42,415 nt of DNA, from NCBI GenBank assembly GCA_013361525.1, contig JABFXY010000165.1:1-42415 (forward strand), written 5' to 3'. The translations under genes and the position numbers were made by a program. The notes below the pieces were generated by a model that made no database searches, had not been told where the DNA came from, and worked only from the letters and a program-made list of their open reading frames with translations. Shown here one piece after another: positions 15,893 through 23,641 of this stretch (its first letter is position 1; each line of letters opens with the position of its first letter). This stretch comes from Polyangiaceae bacterium (lineage in GTDB: Bacteria; Myxococcota_A; Polyangia; Polyangiales; Polyangiaceae).

Positions 15893-15893
15893 C

Positions 15894-15922
15894 TTGCGCT
15901 AGACGGTTATCCGTCATATTGG
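15894..15922 (+). promoter_or_regulatory. possible promoter with internal dyad for peroxiredoxin gene
   Basis: TTGCGC at 15894-15899 and TATTGG at 15917-15922 are separated by exactly 17 bases, a sigma-70-like arrangement with weak matches in both boxes. The spacer contains a small perfect dyad (GACGG-TTAT-CCGTC, 15902-15915) that could bind a regulator or form a hairpin. About 120 bases of leader would precede the peroxiredoxin start. Confidence 0.25.
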
Positions 15923-16030
15923 ATGCGACAGCCACCGCGTCCCGCACCAGCGGGGCGCGGCTCGGCCCTCGCATGTTTGCTGGCTGGGCGGACGATTCGC
16001 GGTCGCGAACGAGCCGTTCGGTGCATCCCA

Positions 16031-16037
16031 AAAGGAG
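16031..16037 (+). promoter_or_regulatory. Shine-Dalgarno of peroxiredoxin gene
   Basis: AAAGGAG lies 6 bases before the ATG at 16044. It is one of the strongest ribosome binding sites in the window and fits a highly expressed antioxidant enzyme. Confidence 0.75.
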
Positions 16038-16043
16038 TCTCCC

Positions 16044-16679
16044 ATGGCTGTGCGACTTGGTGACGTGGCGCCCGACTTCGAGGCCGACTCGACCGAGGGG
16101 AAGATCCGCTTCCACGAATGGCTCGGCAATAGCTGGGGCATCCTCTTCTCTCACCCGAAGGACTTCACCCCGGTGTGCACGACCGAGCTCGGCGCCGTGG
16201 CGAAGCTCAAGCCCGAGTTCGACAAGCGGAACGTGAAGGTCATCGGCCTGAGCGTCGACCCCGTCGAAGACCACAAGAAGTGGGCGGGCGACATCGAGGA
16301 GACGCAGGGCGCGAAGCTCAACTTCCCGCTCCTCGGCGACGCCAATCGGAAGATCTCCGACCTCTACGACATGATCCACCCGAACGCGAACGACACCCTG
16401 ACGGTGCGGAGCGTGTTCGTCATCGGTCCGGACAAGAAGGTGAAGCTCACCATTACGTATCCGGCGAGCACGGGCCGTAACTTCGACGAGATCCTCCGCG
16501 TCATCGACTCCCTCCAACTCACCGCGAACTACAGCGTCGCGACGCCGGTGAACTGGAAGGACGGCGAGGACGTCATCGTCGTTCCGAGCGTGTCCGACGC
16601 CGACGCCGAGAAGAAGTTCCCGAAGGGCTTCAAGCGCATCAAGCCCTACCTCCGCGTGACCCCGCAACCGAACAAGTAG
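16044..16679 (+). CDS. 1-Cys peroxiredoxin, Prx6 subfamily
   Basis: This peroxidase reduces H2O2 and organic hydroperoxides in the cytosol through a cysteine sulfenate. The 211-residue length and the C-terminal extension after about residue 165 (VATPVNWKDGEDVIVVPSVSD ... FPKGFKRIKPYLR, interrupted here) are diagnostic of the Prx6 branch rather than AhpC. The peroxidatic Cys45 sits in DFTPVCTTEL with the conserved Pro and Thr; the Arg in TVRSVFVI completes the active site. Cys45 is the only cysteine in the protein, so it must be recycled by an outside reductant. A strong ribosome binding site precedes it and a clear intrinsic terminator follows, so it is probably a single-gene transcript. No peroxide regulator is nearby. 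Confidence 0.95.
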   Translation: MAVRLGDVAPDFEADSTEGKIRFHEWLGNSWGILFSHPKDFTPVCTTELGAVAKLKPEFDKRNVKVIGLSVDPVEDHKKWAGDIEETQGAKLNFPLLGDANRKISDLYDMIHPNANDTLTVRSVFVIGPDKKVKLTITYPASTGRNFDEILRVIDSLQLTANYSVATPVNWKDGEDVIVVPSVSDADAEKKFPKGFKRIKPYLRVTPQPNK

Positions 16680-16706
16680 CGATCACAACCAGCGGCCTTC
16701 GCGCTG

Positions 16707-16744
16707 AAAAAGGCCCCGCCCATCGACGATGCGGCGGGGTTTTT
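16707..16744 (+). terminator. intrinsic terminator after peroxiredoxin gene
   Basis: CCCCGCC (16714-16720) pairs with GGCGGGG (16733-16739) around a 12-base loop and is followed by five T (16740-16744). Five A (16707-16711) precede the stem, so the element could also work on the other strand. It begins about 28 bases after the peroxiredoxin stop. Confidence 0.9.
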
Positions 16745-16778
16745 CATTTCTCGACGGCTGCGATAGCGTGCCCTCCTG

Positions 16779-18299
16779 ATGAAGAGTGTTGGTTCGGGTG
16801 GGTCGTTCGGCGTGGGCCTGCGCACGGTCATGGCGATCGGCTTCCTCGGGGCGTCCGGCGCCCTTCTCGCCGCGGCCTGTGAGACCTCGACGACGGAGCC
16901 GGTGACCCCCACGGCCGGCACCTCCACCGCGAAGCCCGCGACGAAGTGCTCGCACTCGCGGGTGTCGAACGCGAACCTCGCCGCGACGTCGCGCATTCGT
17001 GACCTCGTGAACAAGCGCCGCAAGGTCGGCATCGTCCCCGTGAAGGTGACGGTCACCGACGATTGCCAGCTCGACATCGAGGTGCTGGACCAATGCAATG
17101 CGGCGGGCTTCTACGATTACCAACCGTATTCGGGACGACACCGAACGCAGATTCGCAAAGCCGACGACGTCAACGCCGAGCTCCCCATTCGCGAGGAAGA
17201 CTTCGGTCGTAAGCTCGACGGCGGCCAAATCGTCGTCTCCGACGAGGAGTACATCGGCAAATACGAGACGACCTCGAGCGACCTCATTCGCAAGCAGGAT
17301 CTCAAAGGCATCCGCTGCATCGAGGCGACGCACTACATCAGCAAGATCTACGTCGGCGGCTTCGCCATGGCGGCCGGCCCGTCGGCCGAGCTCGACAAGA
17401 TGAACAGCGTCTTCTACGAGCGAAGCCGCTTCGTCTTCGCCCAAGAGGGCAACCCCAAGTCGTGCCAAGAGGCGGCTCCCAATGCGCGCCAAGCGACCGA
17501 GCTCTGCTCCGTCCCATTGAAGATCGAGCTCTCCGATTTCCAAACGGGGCAGGCCGAAACGGGTGAGTGCGCACACGACCCCTGCGAGGCCGGCGACAAG
17601 CTCGACAAGAAGTGCAACACCTGCGTCGAGGCCGTCTGCAATGCGGTCTCTTATTGCTGCTCGAGCCATTGGGACTCGGGCTGCATCAACAAGGCAAAGC
17701 AGATCTGCCCCCAGCCCTGCACCAACTGCGCGCACAAGCTCTGCGAGAACGGCGAAAAGCTCGAGGCGACCTGCAACCCCTGTGTGCAAAAGATTTGCGC
17801 GCAAGACTCCTATTGCTGCAACAACACCTGGGATCAGAGCTGCATCGGCAAGGTCCCGAGCGTCTGCGGCCTATCGAAGGACGAGCTCGCGAAGCAAGGC
17901 TGCCAAAACGTGCAACCGCTCTGCTCCGGCGGGCAATTCTGGGATGGCAGCAAGTGCACTTGCCCGACCGGCACCACCTGGGACGGCGCCACCTGCTACG
18001 CCCCGCCTCCCCCGCCCTCGTGCCACGACGTCTGCACGGTCGGCGCGCCGCAAATGACCTCGTGCGACTCGTGCGCCGCGAAGATCTGCGCGCAAGACCC
18101 GTTCTGCTGCAATACCAACTGGGACCTCAGTTGCACGCAAAAGGTCAAATCGGTCTGCAAAAAGGCCTGCCCCTTCGACAAGCCCATCGGCGGCGGCGGC
18201 GGCACCGCCTGCAAACCGAAAGGCTCCGCGTGCAAAGCCAACACCGACTGCTGCACCAACCTGTGCAAAGCCGGCACCTGCACCCAGCCGGGCGGCTGA
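16779..18299 (+). CDS. Cys-rich secreted lipoprotein with three CC-W repeats
   Basis: This 506-residue protein is exported: a hydrophobic N-terminus (GLRTVMAIGFLGASGALLAAAC) ends at Cys34, a probable though imperfect lipobox, followed by a Thr/Pro-rich linker. Residues of about 57-260 form an unrecognised domain with few cysteines. Then come three cysteine repeats of 46-47 residues (264-310, 317-363, 415-460) with the pattern C-x4-C ... C-x2-C-x3-[VI]-C-x4-[YF]-C-C-x3-W-D-x2-C-x7-C. The C-terminus (about 478-504) adds a knottin-like GSACKANTDCCTNLCKAGTC. Such disulphide-rich modules are typical of surface proteins in myxobacteria and relatives. The gene is convergent with the kinase-FGE gene, with a large inverted repeat between them. 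Its role is unknown; cell-surface binding or structure is a guess. Confidence 0.85.
   Translation: MKSVGSGGSFGVGLRTVMAIGFLGASGALLAAACETSTTEPVTPTAGTSTAKPATKCSHSRVSNANLAATSRIRDLVNKRRKVGIVPVKVTVTDDCQLDIEVLDQCNAAGFYDYQPYSGRHRTQIRKADDVNAELPIREEDFGRKLDGGQIVVSDEEYIGKYETTSSDLIRKQDLKGIRCIEATHYISKIYVGGFAMAAGPSAELDKMNSVFYERSRFVFAQEGNPKSCQEAAPNARQATELCSVPLKIELSDFQTGQAETGECAHDPCEAGDKLDKKCNTCVEAVCNAVSYCCSSHWDSGCINKAKQICPQPCTNCAHKLCENGEKLEATCNPCVQKICAQDSYCCNNTWDQSCIGKVPSVCGLSKDELAKQGCQNVQPLCSGGQFWDGSKCTCPTGTTWDGATCYAPPPPPSCHDVCTVGAPQMTSCDSCAAKICAQDPFCCNTNWDLSCTQKVKSVCKKACPFDKPIGGGGGTACKPKGSACKANTDCCTNLCKAGTCTQPGG
17568..18158 (+). repeat. three tandem Cys-rich protein repeats
   Basis: In-frame repeat units lie at 17568-17708, 17727-17867 and 18021-18158, encoding 47, 47 and 46 residues. 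Each starts and ends with cysteine and carries a central Tyr/Phe-Cys-Cys followed three residues later by Trp-Asp. Units two and three share the stretch KICAQD before the CC pair. A cysteine-poorer spacer with a CSGGQFWDGSKCTCP segment separates units two and three. Confidence 0.85.
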
Positions 18300-18322
18300 A
18301 TCTCGCCGCGACCTCCGAAAAC

Positions 18323-18445
18323 AGAGGGGTCGCCAAGAGCGCCAAGGGCAGAAGGAGGAAGAAGAGGGTTTGAATAAGGCGAGAAAGAAAACTCTCTCTC
18401 CTCTTCTCCCTCTTTCTCCCTCTTGGCGCCCTTGGCGACCCCTCT
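18323..18445. repeat. 46-bp-armed inverted repeat between convergent genes
   Basis: Bases 18323-18368 and 18400-18445 are inverted copies of one another. The outer 12 bases match perfectly, the next 15 with three mismatches, and the inner purine-rich/pyrimidine-rich tracts approximately; about 31 bases form the loop. The arms carry a CGCCAAG-type motif twice each. The element fills the gap between two convergent gene ends, so it may terminate transcription in both directions, or be a copy of a dispersed intergenic repeat family. Confidence 0.8.
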
Positions 18446-18452
18446 CTTCTCC

Positions 18453-20609
18453 CTATTTCGTAGAGACGTCCCCAGCGCAGCGGATGCCGGCGGTGGCGGC
18501 TCGTTTGTCCTCGGGCCAGGCGGCGCGGTCGCTGGGGGAGACGCGCTCGATTGAATAGCTGAGGAAGGAGCCGCCGCGGATGACGCGGCGGGGGTTGTCG
18601 GCGGGTTTGGGTGCGGGCTTGGGGTCTTCGAGGACCGAGGCGGAGGCTTCGTAGGGGACCAGCCAATCGCTGGTCCATTCACCGACGTTGCCCGCCATAT
18701 CGAGCGCGCCGACGGCGCTCGCGCCTTCTGGGAAGGTGCCGATCGGGGCGGTGCCGGCCCAGCCGTCTTTGTCCGCGAAGAGCACGTCCCACTCTTTCGC
18801 GCCTTTGCCGAACGTCTCCCTGCACTCTTGCCCGCAGGCATTGAGGTGTTTCGCCGAGGGATTGCCATTGCCCCACGGGAGCTCGCGACCGTCGGGGCCG
18901 CGCGCGGCGAGCTCCCACTCGGCCTCGCTCGGCAAGCGCCGGCCGGCCCATGCGCAATAGGCGTTCGCGTCCGCCCAATCGACGCAATTCATCGGGTGAT
19001 CTTGGCGGTCCGAATGCGCGTAATTGCATTGCGGCGTCTGCATCTTGGTCTCGAAGTCGACCATGTCGCCGCCTCCCGAATCCGTGCGGGTCTTGCATTT
19101 GCCGGCGTCGACGCACTTCTTGTATTGGGCGACGCTGACCTCGGTCTTTTCGATGCAATAAGGCCCGACCATCACCTTGTGGACGGGTTTGGCGTCGCCG
19201 TCGTTGCCGCCCATTGGAAAGGTCGCGCGCGCGACGAGGAGCATTCCCTCCGGACAGGTCGGAACGCCCGGAGCACTCGCGGCCGAACCACTCGGCGCGC
19301 CGGTCGCGACCTTCACCTCCGCGGTTGGCGAACCAGATGCAGCGTGGGCAGGTGGTGGTTCGGGCGGCGTGCGGAGGTTCATCACCGTGATGACGGCTCC
19401 GGCCGCCACGGCGGCACCCAGCGCGACGAAGTACGGCCAGCGGGTCGGCTTCTTCTTCGGCGTGACCGGATCAGCGATCGACGCGGAGATCGTTCGACCT
19501 CGAACGGCCGTGCTCGCGGGAACGGTATCGCCCGACTCCGGCACCGAATCTTTTCGAGCCGCCGCGAACGACATTGGACCGGCGACCTCGGTCGGGCCCG
19601 ATGCGCGCGAACCGGAGCCGCCGGCCTCCGCAGGCTGGCCGGCGAGAAACTCCGCCGTGGACATCGACTCGGCGCGCTTCGCGTCGGGCAGCGACATGCG
19701 CAAGTCACCGGTTGCGCCGACCGCGTCCTTGAAGGCGGCGGCGAGCGCGCCCGCGGATGGATACCGCTCCCCGGGGGTCATCGCGGTCGCGCGACGAAAC
19801 CAATCGTCGATGGCGTCCGAGAGCTCGACGCCGCGGCGGCGATGGGCGCGCGCCTTGGCCGACTCCCCCACGCCCTTCGCGACGCAAACGATGAGCTGGA
19901 ACGCGTTCTCGCTCACCTCTTGCTCTTCGGCGAAGTAGGGCTCGCCGACGAGCATCGTGTACATGACCTGCGCGAGCGAATAGACGTCGGTGGCCGGTCC
20001 GATGCTCGTCTTCGACTGAATCTGCTCCGGCGCCATGTATGCGGGCGTGCCGATCGTCGCCGTCTGGTTCGTCGAGCGCATGCCGTCGGCGACGACCTTC
20101 GCGATGCCGAAGTCGAGCACCTTCAGGTGCGGCGTGCCGTCGTCGCGGAGGGTGACGAAGAGGTTCTCCGGCTTCAGGTCGCGGTGAACGATGCCATGCG
20201 CGTGCGTGCGATCGAGGGCGAGCGCCGCCTGCCGAACGAGCTCCGCGAGCTGGTGCGGCTGCATCGGACCCTTCTCTTTGAGAAGGTCCTGTAGATCGCT
20301 GCCGATCAGGTACTCCATGACGATGAACGGCGCGCCGGTGGCGCTGTCGACGCCCGCGTCGGTGATCTCGACGACGTGCTGACTGTTCACCTTGGAGACG
20401 ACGGTCGCCTCTTGCTTGAAGCGCTGGCGAAGCTGATCGTTCGAGACGAGCTGCGGCAGCATCACCTTGAGCGCGCGCGTGCGCTGCGTGTCGAGGTGGA
20501 TGGTCTCGTAGACGGCGCCCATCCCGCCGGACGCGATGCAGCGAACGATTTGATAGCGGCCGCCGAACAGGCCGCCCGGGCTCAAGACGACGGGATTGTG
20601 GTCCTTCAT
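18453..20609 (-). CDS. Ser/Thr protein kinase fused to FGE/sulfatase-modifying domain
   Basis: This 718-residue membrane protein (ATG 20609, preceded by GAAGG) joins a cytoplasmic kinase to an outside domain. The Hanks-type kinase (about 18-295) has GGRYQIVRCIASGGMGAVYE, the ATP lysine Lys48, HRDLKPEN (Asp144), DFG (166-168) and MAPEQ (192-196); all catalytic residues are present, so it should be active. A low-complexity linker leads to one transmembrane helix (about 391-411, WPYFVALGAAVAAGAVITVM). After a Pro/Ala-rich spacer comes a formylglycine-generating-enzyme-like (SUMF1) domain (about 452-715) with CPEGMLLV, FPMGG, CVDWADANAYCAWAGRRLPSE (partly quoted), MAGNVGEW, RGGSF and a final GIRCAG. 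In this fusion type the FGE domain probably binds ligand rather than modifies sulfatases. It is convergent with the Cys-rich lipoprotein. Confidence 0.95.
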   Translation of the reverse strand: MKDHNPVVLSPGGLFGGRYQIVRCIASGGMGAVYETIHLDTQRTRALKVMLPQLVSNDQLRQRFKQEATVVSKVNSQHVVEITDAGVDSATGAPFIVMEYLIGSDLQDLLKEKGPMQPHQLAELVRQAALALDRTHAHGIVHRDLKPENLFVTLRDDGTPHLKVLDFGIAKVVADGMRSTNQTATIGTPAYMAPEQIQSKTSIGPATDVYSLAQVMYTMLVGEPYFAEEQEVSENAFQLIVCVAKGVGESAKARAHRRRGVELSDAIDDWFRRATAMTPGERYPSAGALAAAFKDAVGATGDLRMSLPDAKRAESMSTAEFLAGQPAEAGGSGSRASGPTEVAGPMSFAAARKDSVPESGDTVPASTAVRGRTISASIADPVTPKKKPTRWPYFVALGAAVAAGAVITVMNLRTPPEPPPAHAASGSPTAEVKVATGAPSGSAASAPGVPTCPEGMLLVARATFPMGGNDGDAKPVHKVMVGPYCIEKTEVSVAQYKKCVDAGKCKTRTDSGGGDMVDFETKMQTPQCNYAHSDRQDHPMNCVDWADANAYCAWAGRRLPSEAEWELAARGPDGRELPWGNGNPSAKHLNACGQECRETFGKGAKEWDVLFADKDGWAGTAPIGTFPEGASAVGALDMAGNVGEWTSDWLVPYEASASVLEDPKPAPKPADNPRRVIRGGSFLSYSIERVSPSDRAAWPEDKRAATAGIRCAGDVSTK

Positions 20610-20748
20610 CCCCAACCTTCGATGCTGAACGATGGCTGAACGGAGCGCGCAGCACGCGCCCGCGCCAACCTCGCGAGCTTATCGAAAGCCAGGTCGGAAT
20701 TCATGACCTCCCCACCCGTGCGCGTCTGAACTATAGCGGCCTGGGGAC

Positions 20749-22455
20749 ATGCTCCGTCCTTGTCGCATCACCGGCATTTGTCGCCGAGAACCGGACCGCG
20801 CCTCGAGCGCGCGGGCGTTCGGCCCTGTTTCGCTCGCGTGCCTCGCGCTCACCTTCAGCGCGGGCTGCTCGTCCGAGGGCGAAGCCGCGGCGGCGAGCAA
20901 CAGCGCCAGCGCCGCGCCTGCGTCGTCCGAGACGGCTGCCCCGACCGCGACGGCGATCGTCGTTCAACACGACCCCGCGGCCACCGAAGCGTGCAATGCG
21001 CGCCGCGCCGAGCTTCAAAAACAGGAAGCGCTGCCGGGCTCGAAGGCGGTCACCGAGCGCGCGGTCGGGTTCGCGCGCGTCCGCTCCAGGGCGGCCTTGT
21101 GGCGTCGCGAGCCGGAGGTTCCCCCACAGCTCGAGAAGCTCGGCCGCGGCAAACGCTCGAGCCTGCGCCTCGTGCGCGCGGTCCGTGAGCTCTTGAACAA
21201 GAAGGGCCCGAAGGAGGACAAGCGCAAAGCGGTGCTCTCGGAGGGTTACCTCTTCGCCGACAACGAGCTCGTCGCGCTGGCGCTCGGCGAGCAGGTCAGC
21301 CTCACCAAGCTCTTCGAGGAGCAAACGCTCTATCTACAGCGTGGGCTCGACCTCTACGAGCTCGTCTACGAGCCTCAAACGAAGCTCGAAAAGGAGCGCT
21401 ACGTCTACAAAGGCGGCGCCTACGACGGCGAAAAGGCGGAGCTCTTGTTCGGAGATCGCGTCGCGACGACCAAGGAAGAGCTCGAGGGCTCACCGTCGCT
21501 CACGATCGATCTGCGCGACCTGATGAACCGGTCGGCGTTCGATCGTATCAAGCCGATCCACCTCACCGAATCGGCGCTCGTCGCGGAGGTTCGTTATGGC
21601 GCGGGCACCTGGGTTCCCGCCGTCATCGATCTCAAAGGCTCGAAAGCGGACCTCGGGTGCGAAGCGCTGACCCCGGAGCTCGCCGCCGCAAAAGGCAAGT
21701 TCGTCAACGAGCGCGCGACCTACCGCCGCGCGATGGAGAACGTTCGCGCGACCGTTCGAAAGATGGTGCGCGAGAAGATGCCGTTCGACGCTGCACCCGA
21801 TCAGAAGAACGGATTTCTGCGCAAAGCGTGGAAGCGCGCATACCTCGCGGGGTGGCGCTCGTACCAATTCGAGGGTGAATCGCACGACGTCTACACGTCG
21901 AAGGGCGATCCGCGGCCGCCGCAGGTCTGCATCGACTTCCTCACCGACGTTTGGGAGCGCTCGTCCGGGACTTGGTATCAGCCGGCTGTTTTCGCCGATC
22001 CGCTGGAGCCTCAGCCCAAGCGGACGGAGGGCGCCATCGACTTCGATGCGATGAAGATCGGCAATCGTCGCAGCGTCGCCGAGTTCACCGACTTCGCCGA
22101 GCGCAACACCGAGCTCTTCGACGTTTTGGAGCTACCGAAGAGCGAGCGAATCCCCTTCAAAGAGCGCGAGGCGTTCTTCGATTACCTCGCAAAGAAGGCC
22201 GACAACTTCATCCCCGGCGACATGATTACGGTGCACGGGTTCAAAGAAGGTGGGCGGCCGCACTACCACAGCCTCATCATCGTCGAGACGGATCCGATTA
22301 CCGGAATTCCCACGCTCGTCGCGGGCAACGCTGTCTTCCCGCGCGAGCAGTCGCTCGACGGCATTTTGCAGATCTCCCCGAAGCGCTCGCTGAAGCATCG
22401 AATCCGCGTCCGCGACAAATGGCTCAAGGCCGTCGCGGACGCAGGGACTCGCTGA
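20749..22455 (+). CDS. lipoprotein with C-terminal Cys/His hydrolase-like domain
   Basis: This 568-residue predicted lipoprotein has a signal region (about 22-39) and the lipobox TFSAGC with Cys40 as the lipid anchor, then a Ser/Ala-rich linker. Residues of about 75-330 form an unrecognised charged domain. The C-terminal part contains PQVCIDFLTDVWERSSGTWY (about 385-405) and, about 100 residues on, PGDMITVHG and RPHYHSLIIVET. This Cys ... GD-[MI] ... H-x-x-[IL]-[IV] order resembles papain-like NlpC/P60 or DUF1287-type domains, which cut or bind cell-wall peptides. The match is by motif order only and the catalytic role is inferred. The TGA stop directly abuts the convergent EamA gene's stop in a shared TGATCA. 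It is divergent from the kinase-FGE gene. Confidence 0.82.
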   Translation: MLRPCRITGICRREPDRASSARAFGPVSLACLALTFSAGCSSEGEAAAASNSASAAPASSETAAPTATAIVVQHDPAATEACNARRAELQKQEALPGSKAVTERAVGFARVRSRAALWRREPEVPPQLEKLGRGKRSSLRLVRAVRELLNKKGPKEDKRKAVLSEGYLFADNELVALALGEQVSLTKLFEEQTLYLQRGLDLYELVYEPQTKLEKERYVYKGGAYDGEKAELLFGDRVATTKEELEGSPSLTIDLRDLMNRSAFDRIKPIHLTESALVAEVRYGAGTWVPAVIDLKGSKADLGCEALTPELAAAKGKFVNERATYRRAMENVRATVRKMVREKMPFDAAPDQKNGFLRKAWKRAYLAGWRSYQFEGESHDVYTSKGDPRPPQVCIDFLTDVWERSSGTWYQPAVFADPLEPQPKRTEGAIDFDAMKIGNRRSVAEFTDFAERNTELFDVLELPKSERIPFKEREAFFDYLAKKADNFIPGDMITVHGFKEGGRPHYHSLIIVETDPITGIPTLVAGNAVFPREQSLDGILQISPKRSLKHRIRVRDKWLKAVADAGTR

Positions 22456-23421
22456 TCACGTCTCGCTGATTGGGTCTCGTTGCGGCGCCACCGCAACCGC
22501 CTGTCCGCTCGCCCTCGCGCGAACGACGACTACGACGCCGGCGACGACCAATGCTCCGCCGAGCATCATTTGCAGCGACAACGTCTCACCGCCGAGGAAC
22601 ACACCGAGCGCGACGGCAATGACCGGGTTCACGTACGCGTAGCTCGTCGCGACGGAGGAGCGCGTGTTTCGCAATAGATACGAATACGCGGAGAACGCGA
22701 TGAGCGACCCGGCGATAACGAGATAGAAGAACGCGCCGACCGAGCGGAGCGGCACCTCACCAGCCGGCAACGACTCACCGCGCGCGAAGCCCACGGTGGC
22801 AGTCGCGACGCCGCCGGCAATCATCTGTGTCGCCGCGCCGAGCAACCCGGGCGGCTGATCGAGCTTCTTCGCAGCCAAACTGCCGAGTGACCAGCCGACC
22901 GGCGCCAGGAGAAGAAGGCCGGCGCCGAGCGACGCGCCCGCGAGCTCCTTCGTCGTCATGACGGCGACGCCCGCAAAACCGAGGACGAGGCCGACGACCT
23001 CGCGCGAAGAAGTGCGCTCACCGGCGAGTCGTCCGAACACCGCCATCATGAGCGGCGTCGCAGCACAGACGATCGCGGCGAAGCTCGACTTCACCTCTCC
23101 CTGCGCAATGGAGACGAAGCCATTACCGACCAGGAAAAGCCCCGCACCGGCCGGGATGCTGGCGAGCCACTGTTTGCGTGTCGGGCGCGGCGCGCCTCGA
23201 AGCCGCGAGAACGCGTAGAGAACCGCGCCTGCGACGAGATAACGCGCGCCCGCGCCGACGAGCGGCGGTAACCCCTCCACCATCCATTTCAGCGCGAGAT
23301 AGGTGGAGCCCCAGATGATGTAGACGGCGAGGAGCGCGAGGGGGACGAGGCGCTCCGAAGCTTGGACCGGACCAGGAAAGCGAGAAGCGGCGACAACAGG
23401 TATTGGGCTCGTCGTTGCCAT
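22456..23421 (-). CDS. EamA/DMT-family membrane exporter
   Basis: This 321-residue inner-membrane protein of the drug/metabolite transporter superfamily (EamA, RhaT/YedA type) probably exports amino acids or other small metabolites. The start at ATG 23421 is preferred to an upstream codon. Ten hydrophobic segments can be traced, organised as two EamA halves. The first begins LALLAVYIIWGSTYLALKWMV (the IWGSTY motif is diagnostic); the second includes VGWSLGSLAAKK and ends SVATSYAYVNPVIAVALGVFLGGE-LSL (broken here). It is transcribed divergently from a MocR-type regulator with about 220 bp between starts. That arrangement is common for MocR regulators and their transporter targets, so the exporter is probably under its control. 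It abuts the convergent lipoprotein gene without any gap. Confidence 0.93.
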   Translation of the reverse strand: MATTSPIPVVAASRFPGPVQASERLVPLALLAVYIIWGSTYLALKWMVEGLPPLVGAGARYLVAGAVLYAFSRLRGAPRPTRKQWLASIPAGAGLFLVGNGFVSIAQGEVKSSFAAIVCAATPLMMAVFGRLAGERTSSREVVGLVLGFAGVAVMTTKELAGASLGAGLLLLAPVGWSLGSLAAKKLDQPPGLLGAATQMIAGGVATATVGFARGESLPAGEVPLRSVGAFFYLVIAGSLIAFSAYSYLLRNTRSSVATSYAYVNPVIAVALGVFLGGETLSLQMMLGGALVVAGVVVVVRARASGQAVAVAPQRDPISET

Positions 23422-23498
23422 GGCGCGAAGAGTGGCGCCGCGCTTCGCGAATGCCAGCACAGCGCTCTCGGCCGACCACCGTTACAGAGCGCGACTGC

Positions 23499-23514
23499 AC
23501 CCCCCGCGGGGGGT
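23499..23514. promoter_or_regulatory. 16-bp perfect GC palindrome in the EamA/MocR intergenic region
   Basis: The sequence ACCCCCCGCGGGGGGT reads the same on both strands. It sits 78 bp upstream of the exporter start and 128 bp upstream of the regulator start. It could be an operator or a cruciform-prone element; no function can be shown. Confidence 0.4.
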
Positions 23515-23528
23515 CATCGAATCGGACT

Positions 23529-23608
23529 CTGCACCGGTACAGCCGAGGTGGGTCCGACCATGACAGAGACCCCCTGTACCTACGGGTCGACGGATAAACT
23601 GTACCGGT
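23529..23608. promoter_or_regulatory. repeated CTGTACC boxes, candidate MocR operator
   Basis: Three related boxes occur: a near-palindrome CTGCACCGGTACAG (23529-23542), CTGTACC (23574-23580) and CTGTACCGGT (23599-23608). The last two are direct repeats 25 bp apart, and the GGTACAG half of the first is the inverse of the same box. MocR/PdxR regulators usually bind direct repeats upstream of their own and the divergent gene, which fits this location. No footprint evidence exists, so this is an inference from repetition. Confidence 0.55.
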
Positions 23609-23641
23609 CTCGCGCGCGTTCGCGCGCTACGCTCGACCGCC

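Noticed and set aside
18828..20294. 488-residue plus-strand open frame
   Set aside because: Antisense to the clearly identified kinase-FGE gene.
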